This document shows, one piece after another, positions 34,530 to 45,998 of a stretch of DNA of 64,000 bases. The stretch covers positions 46,995,156 through 47,059,155 of the forward strand of contig NC_062224.1 of the NCBI RefSeq assembly GCF_902686445.1, given 5' to 3'. How positions within the stretch are numbered: the stretch's first letter is position 1; each line of letters begins with the position of its first letter. This stretch comes from Sciurus carolinensis. Lineage: Eukaryota; Chordata; Mammalia; Rodentia; Sciuridae. The notes under the pieces were generated by a model. It did no database searches, was not told the DNA's origin, and saw only the letters and a program-made list of their open reading frames with translations. A program made the translations under genes and the position numbers.

Positions 34530-35128
34530 TTTTTTAAATTTTATTTTATTGTAAACAAATGGGATACATGTTGTTTCTCTGTTTGTACATGGCGTAAAGG
34601 CATACCATTTGTGTAATCATAAATTTACATACAGTAATGCTGTTTGATTCATTTTGTTATTTTTTCCCTTCCCCCCACCCCTCCCACCCCTCCCCTCCCT
34701 CTATACAGTCCTTCCTTCCTCCATTCTTGCCCCCTCCCTAACCCTAACTCCAAGCCTAACACTAACCCCTCCCACCCTCCATTATGTGTCATCATCCACT
34801 TATTAGCGATATCATTTGTCCTTTGGTTTTCTGAGATTGGCTTATCTCACTTAGCATGATATTCTCCAATTTCATCCATTTGCCTGCAAATGCCATAATT
34901 TTATCTTTCTTTATGGCTGAGTAATATTCCATTGTATATATACCACAGTTTCTTTATCCATTCATCAATTGAAGGACATCTAGGTTGGTTCCACAATCTG
35001 GCTATTGTGAACTGAGCAGCTATGAACATTGATGTGGCTGTATCTCTGTAATATGCTGATTTTAAGTCCTTTGGGTATAGGCCAAGGAGTGGGATAGCTG
35101 GGTCAAATGGTGGTTCCATTCCAAGTTT
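34530..35128 (-). mobile_element. 5'-truncated squirrel L1, antisense (ORF2 C-terminus + 3' UTR)
   Basis: Read on the minus strand it encodes the ORF2 C-terminal region (PFDPAIPLLGLYPKDLKSAY, then MFIAAQFTIARLWNQPRCPS). This is followed by a G-rich 3' UTR and an A tail (T-run at 34528-34535). The reading frame is open to about 34901 and then ends in a stop. Target duplication 34515-34529 and 35129-35143, 15 bp with one mismatch. Confidence 0.95.
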
Positions 35129-35143
35129 AAATCTTTCATTCTT

Positions 35144-35400
35144 ATTAGTATATTTTTGTTTTGCAAGTGGTAGCAAGTTCTCACACCCACCTCCCTATAA
35201 TTTTTCTTTTAAATAACATTTATTTACCTACATCACCTAAGATTTCTTATATAAAATTCAAAAAAGATTATGATCCTAATTTTATACCTGAGATAAATAA
35301 GGTCACATGTTAATAAAACTCAAGGTGCACGTTGAAACTGGGCTGTCTCTCTCCATGTAATGGTCCTATTAGTAGGCTACCCTCACAATTAAAAAAGGAG
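35144..35400. other. Unassigned sequence
   Basis: AT-rich, nothing recognised. Confidence 0.4.
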
Positions 35401-35765
35401 TTTTTTTTTTATGGCATTTGCTGGTAAATGGATGGAACTGGAGAATATTAAGCTAAGCAAAATAAGTCGATTCTGAAGACCAAAGGCCAAATGTTTTCTC
35501 TGATACACAGATGCTAATTCACAATAAGAATAGAGGTACTTTGGACTAGACAGATGGGAGTGAAAGGAGGGGAGGGGGCAGAGGGGTAGGAATTATAGTA
35601 GAATGAATGGGACATTATTACCCTATGTGCCCATATGATTACATAACCTGTGTAACTACATCATGCACAACCAGAAAAATAAGCAGTTATACTCCATTTA
35701 TGTATGATGTATCAAAATGCATTCTACTGTCATGTATAACTAATTAGAACAAATAAAAAACTAAA
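35401..35765 (+). mobile_element. 5'-truncated squirrel L1, sense
   Basis: The end of ORF2 (gaactggagaatattaagct, then gaccaaaggccaaatgtttt) precedes a G-rich tract and 3' UTR 'tgattacataacctgtgtaa', ending 'agaacaaataaaaaactaaa'. The 3' UTR differs from the 34.5-kb copy, indicating another subfamily. Confidence 0.85.
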
Positions 35766-37449
35766 AATGGAATCTTTTCTTTTACTTCTATTTTAATATG
35801 AAATGAAGGTATTTGGTTCAGTTTTGGAAGCTGAAAATCCAAACAAGATGGCACAGGGTTTGGCAGGTGTCCCCTTTTGACTGCATCACATTATGGCAGG
35901 AGACATGTGTATCTCTAATAGTAATGGGACATCTCTTGGATGTGTCATTCCAAATTCTATTGGTAACCAGCCCTTAGGCTGATTCCATCCTCAGTCTAGC
36001 TCATGCATCCAGGTGTCAGGAGCATGGTAAACCAGAGACTTCCTACATTTTTAACTTAACATGCATATCTTCATAGAGCACCATTCATTTAAAATGCCCT
36101 TGTTTTCAGCAGAACCAAAGCTGGCAAGAATGAAGGGCATGGTTGGAGTAGCTCTTCTTGAAGCCCTGAAGAGGTGACTGGTTTTGTTGTGTATGGAAAT
36201 TATCGATTTGCTCCAAAAAGAAAAGAGCAACATAGTTTTATTACAGAAACATAGCCCAGACCATCCTAAAAGCAACTCCCCTGAACCCAGGTGGCCCTCA
36301 GACAATACTTTAACTGGGTTACTAATTTCTTAGGTTGATAGACTTAGGCCAGAATTGAAGCAGAATTCAGATAACCCAAGTGTGGGGCTCCCCTGTGCCC
36401 CTGATGTCTGACATCACAGGAAAGATAGCTCTTGTTCCTCCTGACTATGTTGGTGGTGGGGTTGCACATCTGCCAGGTGACTCTGGCCTCCATTTTGGGG
36501 ACAGAATCTCCAGGGCTAACCCCGAAGCCAATTGCAGGGTTTTTCTTGTTTAAACAGATAACTGTTAATTGACTGCATATTGGACAACAGTGATGGACAA
36601 ATACCATATCCAGGGCCTATCATCCTTAGTGTGGGCTGGCACTTAAGACATGTTTGGGGAAGTGGAACTGGAGAGACAGAGCAGCAAGAAGGAGGTCCTA
36701 TCAGTCTCACATGACTGGAGCGAATTGGCTACTCCCCTCTCTTCTTTTGGGAATTGCTCAAAAACAAGGAGAATAAAAAATAGAAACATTCAGGAATCAA
36801 CTGTTGCCTGAGTTGCTGACATGAGGAAGTGTTTCCAAAAGCAGTGAAGGTTTGAGAGAAGCAGGATGCACCAAAGGGCTCCCCAGCTAAGATGACAGCT
36901 GCACTCTCCAGGCTGGACCACCCCCACGCACTGCCCTAAGAAGCACATCCATCAGTCATATGTTTGAGACAATGGGAACAGGTGTTGGGCCAGTAGTGGG
37001 TCCCATCTTGGACTTGGCTCAGCCTGGAGTCTTGGGAAGCCAAGTAGGGAACACTGAAGATGAAGGTATAAAAAGACCCAGTTCCAGGTAGTAGTTGGGA
37101 AAAGCTTATGGGAATTCACAGCCCCTACACAAAGGATTCCTGCTAGCCTGGAACAGAATCCCAATCCTCCTGGAGATTGATGACCCAGGAAGAACTCACC
37201 TCCCCAAACGTCAGACTTACCTGAAAAAGAACCCACCCAGCAGATTGATGCTGAGAATCTGGTCCTGGCTCTCAGATATTGGCTGTGATTCACCATTCAG
37301 GACACACAGTCCTCTGGCAGCCCTAGGCAAGGCCCTGCCTCCACTCAGGAAATGAAATGGCACAGAGAACATTTTGCACACCCAGAGGGCTGTGTCCCAG
37401 AGCCAAAGGAAGTGTATCCAGCTTTCAAGATGACTTTAAGAGGCACAAT
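35766..37449. other. Unassigned sequence
   Basis: No recognised repeat and no convincing exon. Open frames at 36344-36710 and 36952-37355 overlap on both strands. Part may be internal LTR-element sequence, given the LTR-like end at 37450-37568. Confidence 0.35.
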
Positions 37450-37568
37450 GTACTTGAACACATCCCTGGAACCCCCTGGAACCACCCATTTTGAACTTAC
37501 TGTTACATAAAATAAAATGTGCTTTAAAATAGGAATTTTCTGTTACTTGCAGCCAAAAGTATAGCAAC
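37450..37568 (+). mobile_element. LTR-like 3' end
   Basis: 'aataaaatgtgctttaaaat' followed by 'ttctgttacttgcagccaaa'. It ends like the split repeat at 11531-11587. Confidence 0.4.
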
Positions 37569-39489
37569 TAAAAGATGCACACAATGGTCCACATGTGAAA
37601 TATAAACAGATAAATATATAGTGCAGACTAATATGCCTCTCCATGCATAAACTACGGAACAATAAATGAAAAGCTAGAGAAAATATTGTTTTTAGGAGGA
37701 AACTGATGTCATTGGGATGAGGTAGAAACAGATCCTCTGTCCACTCTGCAGATTTTTTTGAAATCAGGAGTCTCATTTGTAAATATCACTGCTCTTGGCT
37801 CTCAGGGGTCCTGGCTAGCACTACAGGCCAATTGACCTCACCATCTCCATTGTCTCTGAGTTCTTACCCTCTTAGCCTGTTCCACCTTTTGGAGAGAAGT
37901 AAAAGAGAAAGAAAGAACAAAAATGCCCAGCACAGCTGTTAAACACAGGACCGTTCAGGGCAGAAGCCGGTCATTCTAAGATGGTCAAATCATACTTGAT
38001 TTCACCTCACAAACACAAGACTTGCTTGGGTATAGGTCTCAGTGATGACCCCACCCTCATGAGAAATGGGGGCAACAGGAAGCTGGAAGAGCTTCCTGTG
38101 GAAGGGAAGGTCCTCTGAGGCCAAAGGCTGAAAGGGAGCCCGGCCCTGCCCAGTGCTGGCTGGGAGACATTTAAAGTCTCCCACCTAGCTGATATTCTGC
38201 AGTAAATTTCTTTATTCCCTTCTTATTTTTAGGGGATGGGAGGGATGAGGGGACAATATGAGAAGAAAAGGGAGGTCAACAACAAATTACCTGGTGTTCT
38301 AACAATATTTAACATCCCTAGAATCAGGTGTCTGCATTGTATTGGAAGAAAATATTTGGTTGTTGGATTCAAACCTAAAAAAATTCCTTAGAATAACAAA
38401 TAAACAAAGTATATTGCTGACAACCCAAAGTGCAGTGAACAAGTACCCCAGGGGAGGTCTGAGGGCTTGATTCAGAATTGCAAACGCAAGCGTCAAATCT
38501 CTTTGAAGTCTTGGGCTTGGTCTTTGAAATTCATCCAATTTCACATTCTGCCCATTAATGTTTATTTTATTATGAAAATAATGTTCTTTCTTCTCCAAAA
38601 ATCTCCAGATCAAATCCAAAGCTCCGGGAAGGTGTGGCATGGGAATACATAGCCCAGTTTCAGATGTCAAGGGATTTAAATAATCAGATATCCAAAGTCA
38701 CTGAACACATTTAGACCAATGTTGGTTGGATACGAGACTGTCACAGAGGACAGTGACAGACAGTACAGAACCCAGGCTCTGGGTGATGGCCAGGAACACT
38801 GGCCTTTCATAAATTGCCCTAGGAAAAATAATTATATTCAGGTTATACACCTAGGGGTCTCATGGGACTGCTAATATCCTTGGTGAATCAGTTCAGGGAC
38901 GATAGGCTATGACAATAAACATGCAATGGCTCAACACCACAGAACTGTGATAGTCCATTGACACTGGGGTAAGTGGATCTACTCCTTAGAGTCATATGGG
39001 AACCCATATGATTATGGGTCATACAGCTGATGGCAGCTCTGCCGTCTTTAACATGTGCCTTCTGAGGTTGCCTGGGGCTTGGCACCTGCATCACCCAGAA
39101 GAGGATAAAAGCATGTCAGAGCACGTGTGAGAAGACCAGGCCTGGAAGTGGCACCCACAAACTTCTGTTCACATTCCCATTCATAAACACTCGGCCATGT
39201 GGCCATCCTGAATTGATAGGAAGTCGGGAAAGGAAGTCGAGAAAGAAAACAAACTTTGAAGAGCAGTACTTTTGGCCATAAATAACTGAGGCCAGAAAAC
39301 TCCATAAAGTTGTGTGCAGTAACACAGTAAATTTCAGATAAATAAGGAGAGTGCTGCTCCATGGGGCACCAGCACACATTTCCGGGTGGTGCTAGGCCCT
39401 CTATAATATTTTAATTGTGTGAAGAGATGTAGCCCCAAGCCAATGAGCTATGGAAAGTTTACTGGTGCTCTTTCTGAATATCACTTTTT
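37569..39489. other. Unassigned sequence
   Basis: No repeat recognised with confidence. The segment around 39180-39240 (acactcggccatgtggccat) resembles old LTR-type sequence. The 123-codon minus frame at 38299-38670 shows no domain. Confidence 0.35.
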
Positions 39490-39656
39490 TTGAGCCATAT
39501 TCCCAACACTTTTTTTTACATATTATTTAAAGACAGAGTCTTGCTAAGTTGTTTAGGGCCTCACCTAAGTTGCTGAGGCTGACTTTGAACTCATGATCCT
39601 CCCGCCTCAGCTTCCTGAGCCACTGGAATTGTAGGCATGTGTCATTCTGCCCGGTT
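39490..39656 (-). repeat. B1-like SINE, antisense
   Basis: 'agacagagtcttgctaagtt', 'ttgctgaggctgactttgaa' and 'cctcccgcctcagcttcctg' are antisense B1. Target duplication 39476-39489 and 39657-39670, 14 bp with one mismatch. Confidence 0.9.
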
Positions 39657-39864
39657 GAACATCACTTTTTAATTTCTTTTTTTTTTCCCAAAAGTTTGAT
39701 CTGATTCACATTCCATTCCCTCTGTAATGAAATGAATAAAAATACTTCTCACTTTTTGGAATTGATAAGGCATACTCAGTAGCAGTTCTGGAGACCTAAA
39801 TTTTCTTCCTAAAACTATCTACAAAACTGTCTTTCATTTTAACCTTTTAAAGTTTACTGCTTTA

Positions 39865-39956
39865 GGGCTGGAGAGATAGCTCAGCTGGTAGAGCACTTGC
39901 CTCACAAGCGCAAGGCCCTGAGTTCGATCCCCAGTACCAAAAAAAAATAAATAAAT
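39865..39956 (+). repeat. ID SINE, sense, perfect target duplication
   Basis: Near-consensus ID (ggctggagagatagctcagc ... gttcgatccccagtacc) with an A/TAAA tail. A perfect 16-bp duplication, aaagtttactgcttta, lies at 39849-39864 and 39957-39972. Confidence 0.96.
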
Positions 39957-39972
39957 AAAGTTTACTGCTTTA

Positions 39973-40737
39973 CTAGCATTTCTCTAGAACACAGGATAGC
40001 ATAGATGGCACTAATTCAAAATAGCAAACAACCTAACAGTTAGGTATGATCTTTCTTGGTAGTTTCTGAGCTGAGAGCCTCATATCTGCATCTCTTGGCC
40101 AGCATCCTACACCAGGAAGAGTCTGTTAGCTCTCCTTTCCAAGGTCAAGAGCCATCTTAGATCTGTACCATTTCCTCAAAGGGCTTTTGTCTGCAGAAGG
40201 ATAGGATTCATTTGAAATCACTGGGCTCAAATAAGTTTGCCTGCCATTACTTTTTCTTTCCTCTCAGTGACTCAGCAGCACCTTGTAGAGTCCATGAACA
40301 GTATGTCCTGAGCTGTGCCTGTTGGCCTTCACCCAAGACCACCACTGTGCTCAACTCCACAGTGAGTGTGCACTCTGATCAGTGGGAAGGCCCTTCCTTC
40401 ATCACAAGTGTTCAGGAAGACTGCATCTGAAGCCAGGTTTTCATGGCTCTGGGGAGAATGCACAGGTGGTTCTTCAAACTCCTGTTGCATCCTGAAGAAA
40501 AAATTGTGTCACCTATAGTTGAACAAAGAAGTGGGGAACTTCCATTTTTAATGAAAATGTTTGAAAACCTTTTGACTTTTAGCCCAATTAAACATTGAGA
40601 TAAAATAGGATAAATATGACTTTAAATGCAGCTTGAGGGACTGTAAAGGAAATTCCAGAAGATGGAAATAAAGAGTAAGGAAAAACAGTGCAGGATAATA
40701 CTGTGACTCCCTAGTGATGGTGCTGTGAGCCTCTTTT
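39973..40737. other. Unassigned sequence
   Basis: I see no gene or recognised repeat. Confidence 0.4.
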
Positions 40738-40842
40738 TTCTTCTTCTTCTTCTTCTTCTTTTAGCAGTGCTGGGGATTGAACACAGGACCTTATACATGC
40801 AAGGTAAGTATGCTACCACTGCCCACCCATCCCCAATCCACT
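40738..40842 (-). repeat. ID SINE, antisense, with (CTT)n tail
   Basis: A (TTC)n run is followed by antisense ID (gtgctggggattgaacacag ... tatgctaccactgcccaccc). In the sense direction the tail is GAA-rich. Confidence 0.88.
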
Positions 40843-41389
40843 CTCAGTGGTGTGGAGGCGTCAGTTCTAATACTCCTGCTAAGAGAAGATGCAGAGTTTT
40901 GGTCTCATGCACGTAAGAGGTATCAGGACTCTGAAAGCAGATGGGGGTCCATAAAGGACAACTCTCTCAGTAAAGATTAAATTACACATATATCCATGAG
41001 TTATCATAGAAGCATGACAAGAAAGGGTGTGTTGCTTAATACATTGGGAGTCATCAGGGGAAAAAAAAAGTCCTTTCTGGGAATGTATAACTGTACTTCT
41101 CTCAGATTTGGGATTCAAATTCCCAGTATCAGCATGATTCAGGAAAACCCAATTTAAGAAAAAAACATGAAAAATTTTCCAGCCTATAAAATCCTCTAGG
41201 GTAATAAACTTTGCCATACAGGATTTTCACAGAGGATAAGTTCACAACTGAAACCCTTAAAGTGCCCGAGGAAATCATTCATTATGATTAAGAACCACAG
41301 ACACAAAAAACAATAGTATAAGAACTTCAGAAAATCAGACAATCTTATAGGTTATAAAATAAAAATATCTGACATGATTAATGTCAGAA
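40843..41389. other. Unassigned sequence
   Basis: Nothing recognised. Confidence 0.4.
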
Positions 41390-42560
41390 AAGAAGAATCT
41401 GAACAACATATGAAAATAATACATTTTCAAAATGAAAACTATCCCCAAAATTTTAGAAATAAAAATCTAGTATATAGTTGAAATTAAACACTCAGTGGCT
41501 AGATTTCACCTAATTAGATACAGTTGATCAGAGATCAGTGACCTGAAAAGCAAATGTGAAATTTATACAACAGGCAAGGCAAAGATCAAGAGATGGAATG
41601 TACCAAAGAGAAGGATATTTGGATAGAATGAAAACATCCAAACATATCTAATAGAAGATGCAGAAAAAGAGAATCGTGAGAATGATGAAAGTCAATATTC
41701 TTAGAGAGAATGGCTGAAAACTTTCTGGAACTTATTAAAGACATGGATCTGTGGCTCCGGGAAGCACAGCACACACTACCTAGAATAAATTTTAATAGTC
41801 CACACCTGAACACATCATGGTATGAATTACAGAGCACAAGGCAAAAAGAAGACCTTAACAGCAAATCAAGACAGCATCCTTTAGACCAGCAGTAGATACC
41901 CTCTATTTGCAGTGTCAAAGGCAAAAAGACAATAGAATAATGTCTTCAACGTGCTATGAGACTACAACTCCCAATCTAGTCTTTTAATCTATTGTTGCTA
42001 TTATTTAAGACTGAGGAAAAATTTAAAACATTTTCTAACAAACCAAAACCAAAAGCATTTATAGCCTATTATCTCTCACTACAAGGAAATTGATTTTTTT
42101 TTTCAGGAAGTAGTAATAGAGCCCAGAGGAAACAAACATGACGTAGGAAGAAAGGAAATTGGTAAACAGTCCAGGATTGACTATATAAAAACTCAAGGCA
42201 ACGTTTAGGAAAAAATAAAAGTCTAGATAATAACAACATGTTTGAATGAAGAGAGTCAAGAGGGGTAGAAAGTTAAGTTTATGAAGGCCCGTCAAAGGCA
42301 GAAAGGACAACTAAGTATAGATTTTGTTAATTTGGGTACAAGTTAAAAATCGGAAGATCACCATTAAAAGAACAGAAATAGAATATAAAACTTTCATGCA
42401 GCAACAGCAAGATAAGTAAAGAAAGGGAGCTAAGACAACTCAATCATTCTGGTAGAGAGCAGGTGAGAACAAAATAAGAAAAGATATTCATATTTAATAT
42501 GTAAGTACATATTATAAACAAAACAGAGGATGGTAAAAATAAAATTCTCCAATCATATAA
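41390..42560 (+). mobile_element. Ancient L1 (L1M) 5'/ORF1-side region, sense
   Basis: 'gatcaagagatggaatgtac', 'agagaatggctgaaaacttt', 'ctggaacttattaaagacat' and 'ccacacctgaacacatcatg' follow the order of the 5' part of ancestral mammalian L1. Frames are heavily broken. Confidence 0.55.
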
Positions 42561-42738
42561 ATAAAGAATATGTAGAATATATTAAAATATAATAATAAAT
42601 GAATAAATGGATTATATTTATATGCTAGATTTTATTAATATTCATGAAAAAGTATACAACCCAAAAAAGATTTAATGCAACTGAATATAAGCATATAGAA
42701 AGGATTCTCAGCCTTGCTATTAATTAAAAAAACAATGA

Positions 42739-42823
42739 GGGCTGGGAATGTCACTCAGTTGTAGAGCAATCACCTAGCATGCACCGAATCCTGGATTTGA
42801 TCTCCAGTACCAATAAATAAATA
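42739..42823 (+). repeat. ID SINE, sense
   Basis: 'gggctgggaatgtcactcag', 'gatttgatctccagtacc', (AAAT)n tail. Mildly diverged. Confidence 0.9.
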
Positions 42824-42837
42824 AATTTTCTAAAAAG

Positions 42838-43625
42838 TGACTCCACATAGGAATTTTTAAATGACAATTCTTACTGCTGAACAGAGTATACTGGCATTCT
42901 TTTCAAATGTTGACTGTAAGGTTAATTGGTGCAAATTTGTTGGAATACAGTTTAAAAAGCGGATTAAAAATATGTACTTCCAGCAATGACATTTTGAGAA
43001 AATAATCAGATACTGTGAAAAAATTTATTATAAGTTGTTCTAATGAGTTATCTATAATATCAAAAACCTGATATCTAAACATCCAATAATTAGGAGAACC
43101 ATTAAATTATACTAGTGATTAGATTACTAATAACAATAATAAAGGCTATTTATTGAGTTTATTATGTGCCAGACATGGTTCTAAACACTTTACTGATTGA
43201 CTCATTTTAATCTCTTTTATAATTATATGAGATTATGTTATTGTCCTCATTTGACATGTAATGAAACTTAGGTGTCCAGTAACTTGCCTAAAGATACCAG
43301 CAATGCAATAAAAGGAGTCTGTCTCCAGAACCACCATGATATGTGAGTTTGTTATATTATTTAAATATAATTAGCATGTTCTAGGGAACGTGATGGATTG
43401 AAAACACTAAACATATGGAATAATATGTATCATAAATCCTAATATTGTAAACACACACACATATGTATGTTAATATAAAAATCACACAAGGGCATATTTG
43501 GAAACAAAAATAAGGATGGAAAAATCATCATATACTACCAGCACTAGGGGTAACTCTTCTTTGTGCTTGGCTTTTCATGTTTCTACAAAGAAACATTTTT
43601 TTTGCATGCAATTTAAAACAAAGAA
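42838..43625 (+). mobile_element. Ancient L1 (L1M) ORF2 3' region, sense, with MIR inside
   Basis: 'ttggtgcaaatttgttggaa', 'ctaaacatccaataattagg' and 'agaaccattaaattatacta' fit the distal ORF2/3' region of old L1. A MIR lies at 43128-43340. Confidence 0.4.
43128..43340 (-). repeat. MIR SINE, antisense
   Basis: 'tattatgtgccagacatggt', 'tctaaacactttactgattg', 'attgtcctcatttgacatgt', 'aacttgcctaaagataccag'. Confidence 0.8.
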
Positions 43626-43639
43626 CATTTGACTTCAAA

Positions 43640-43945
43640 AATAATCAATGCAGCTGGGCCAGTGGGGTGGGATGAAGATGTGGGGGAGGGAATGTGATGT
43701 TGGTCAAAGGGTTCAGAGTTTTAGTTATGGAGAAGAAAATCTGCGCAGCTTGCAGGTTATAGTTAACGCCATACTGTAGACTTGACATTTTCTATGAGAG
43801 ATCTGAAATGTTCTCATCACACACAAATGTGAGGGGATGGATATGTTCATTAGCTTGATTTAACCATTTCTTAATAATATCTATTTCAAAACATCATGTT
43901 CTACGCCTTATATGTATTTTTTTGTAAATTATGACTTAATAAAGA
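43640..43945 (+). mobile_element. L1MA-like 3' UTR, sense
   Basis: 'gatgttggtcaaagggttca', 'gagatctgaaatgttctcat', 'gatggatatgttcattagct' and 'aaaacatcatgttctacgcc' follow the order of the L1MA 3' UTR and end near an A-rich stretch. Confidence 0.75.
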
Positions 43946-44796
43946 TGGGGATATTCATTAATTAATTTTCAAAAGAAGAAAGGAAAAGATGATTGCCTGG
44001 TGGCCCAGGAGGAAACCTCTTTGTTTATGAGGCTTCCTCGTCCTGCATCCTAGCCACATTTCCACAGCACCTAAGCCAGCCAGGTTCTTAACCCTAGTCA
44101 CTCCAGCTGCGTCTCTTGGCAGCTATTAGTTCTGGGTCAGCTGCCTACCCTTTGTTCTCTTGGTCCAACCCAAGAAGATGCTAAATTATTTATGGAATCA
44201 CATAGGTATTTCCTTTATGTCATCTGAGGAAATGGGTCCAGGTGTACAGTCCATAGTGAAAGACAATATGTATTCATTAAATCAACTTGACAAATGTTTA
44301 TAGAGTGTTTTCCATGTGACAGACGCCACGGTTTTAGGTCAGGTAACCTTGAATTCAAGGACATTGACTTAAAAACTTCATCAGTCTCTTCATTATACTT
44401 TTCTAATGCTCTTGTTTATTTGCTAAATAAAGGTCACAACAATAAAGTTGCCTTTGACATAAAATAAATCACAATCTCCTTCTCTGGCAAGATTAAAAAA
44501 AATTCTACTTCTGAGAATAAGACTTCCCTGATCCATAGATAAGTTCGTGCATATAAACAAATGTCCAACCAATTATTTCATTGCAACTAATTTAGATTCT
44601 TCGTTGATTTCATTGTCTTTAATTAAGGCTCAATATCATCCTTTCCCATCACCAAAATAAACTATGGGGTCCATAGGAACTGTTCCCCTTCTAGTCTAGT
44701 ATTTCACTCCAAGTCCCATTTGAATGGACATATCCTGCATAACTGAAGTTTAGAGAACATTTCCTGCTGAAAGAACATTTTTCCATCTCAACTTGC
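43946..44796. other. Unassigned sequence
   Basis: No recognised repeat. A short decayed MIR/L2-like piece may lie near 44280-44340. Confidence 0.35.
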
Positions 44797-45096
44797 CTAG
44801 ATCTGAACCTTCAACCTGAGGATGTTGACAGCCATTTCGAGTTCAACCAAACCCTCAGGAAATACTGTGGCCTTTTTGGATGCAAACCAGAGGAGATTCT
44901 TCAGAGAGATTACATTTTTTTTGTGCCTTGGCTTATCTAGGACCTTCTCAACACCTCTTACAAAAACAGTATGTAGGTCAACAGTATCCAGAACACTCTG
45001 CAATCCAAATGCTTCCCTTAAAATGGAGTTTAGCTTTTTATCTATTATGAATTCTATTACTCTTAATTGTTGACATGTGAAGGAGACCTCACCTAA
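44797..45096 (-). other. Protein-like open frame, unknown (possible exon or retrocopy)
   Basis: On the minus strand a frame is open for 99 codons, from just after a TAA (45097-45099) to a TAG (44797-44799). It includes the readings VIEFIIDKKLNSILREAFGL, VDLHTVFVRGVEKVLDK and FASKKATVFPEGLVELEMA. The mixture of hydrophobic, acidic and basic positions looks like a folded domain, but I do not recognise the family. Pyrimidine-rich AG sites lie upstream on the minus strand, so a 3' splice site is conceivable. The antisense strand is also open for 83 codons. I keep it as a candidate only. Confidence 0.3.
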
Positions 45097-45099
45097 TTA

Positions 45100-45892
45100 A
45101 GCAGGGAAACATTTGATTAAGAAGGAATGAATCTGAGAAAATGCAAATAAAAACTTTAAATGATTCTTCCCTTGTCTTTGGCCTGTTTTCCACATTTAAT
45201 TAATTTTTAAAATTTTATGCATTTATCTGCTTAATTTATTATTTAGCTATTTCATTTTTATTTAATTTAGAAAGCATCTAGGTTATCCTTAGAATACCTA
45301 CACTGTCTAAACTAAATCAACTTAAGTTCTGAGTAGATGATTGTTTAACAGGTGGAATATTTTTCTTCCACAAGTCATTAAAGATTTATACAAAATACTA
45401 GGAAGTATGGGCTGCAATTTTTTTAAAAATTCACATTTTTTCCCCCCACAGACATTAGCCAGAGCCAATGCTCTGCCCTCTTTCCTCCTCCAAGTAAAGG
45501 AGTAGTAAACGAGGCTTAAGAAGGCATTGGAGAGACTTAGTGGCTTGAGTCCCATGTGCAGCTCCCAATAAACATTCATTTCCCAAAAGTTACATGTGTT
45601 CTGCTGTCACGTGGAATTTCAGAGTTACGTCCCAAACTGTTTTTTGCCATTACAGAGAAAGCAAAAGGACTGTGAGATAGTCTTCAAATGGCTGGGTTGG
45701 ATGGACTGGGAAGCCGAGCCGTGAGCTGCCTTAGAACAAGCCACGCTCCCCCTCAGTTCACAGGCTGACTTCTGGGCATCTAGGGAGGGGGGTTTCATTT
45801 TTCACTCCAACTCTATTCCAACTATAGAACCTCCTGGGCATGCCAGGTCATTTCCACCCTGACCCCTCTCCAGCTCAGAAAGTTGTCTTGGC

Positions 45893-45898
<6 letters not shown>
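45100..45898. other. Unassigned sequence
   Basis: AT-rich, then moderately GC-rich. Nothing recognised. Confidence 0.4.
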
Positions 45899-45923
<25 letters not shown>

Positions 45924-45998
45924 GTGGTGCTGAGGATTGAACCCAGGGTCTTGTGCCTGCAAGGCAAGCACTCTACCAACTGATCTATATCCCTAGCC
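45899..45998 (-). repeat. ID SINE, antisense
   Basis: A T-run of about 24 is followed by antisense ID (gtgctgaggattgaacccag ... ccaactgatctatatcccta). Confidence 0.93.

Noticed and set aside
34733..34775. Interstitial telomere from chromosome fusion
   Set aside because: There are only two perfect TTAGGG units, and they lie inside an L1 3' UTR polypurine tract.
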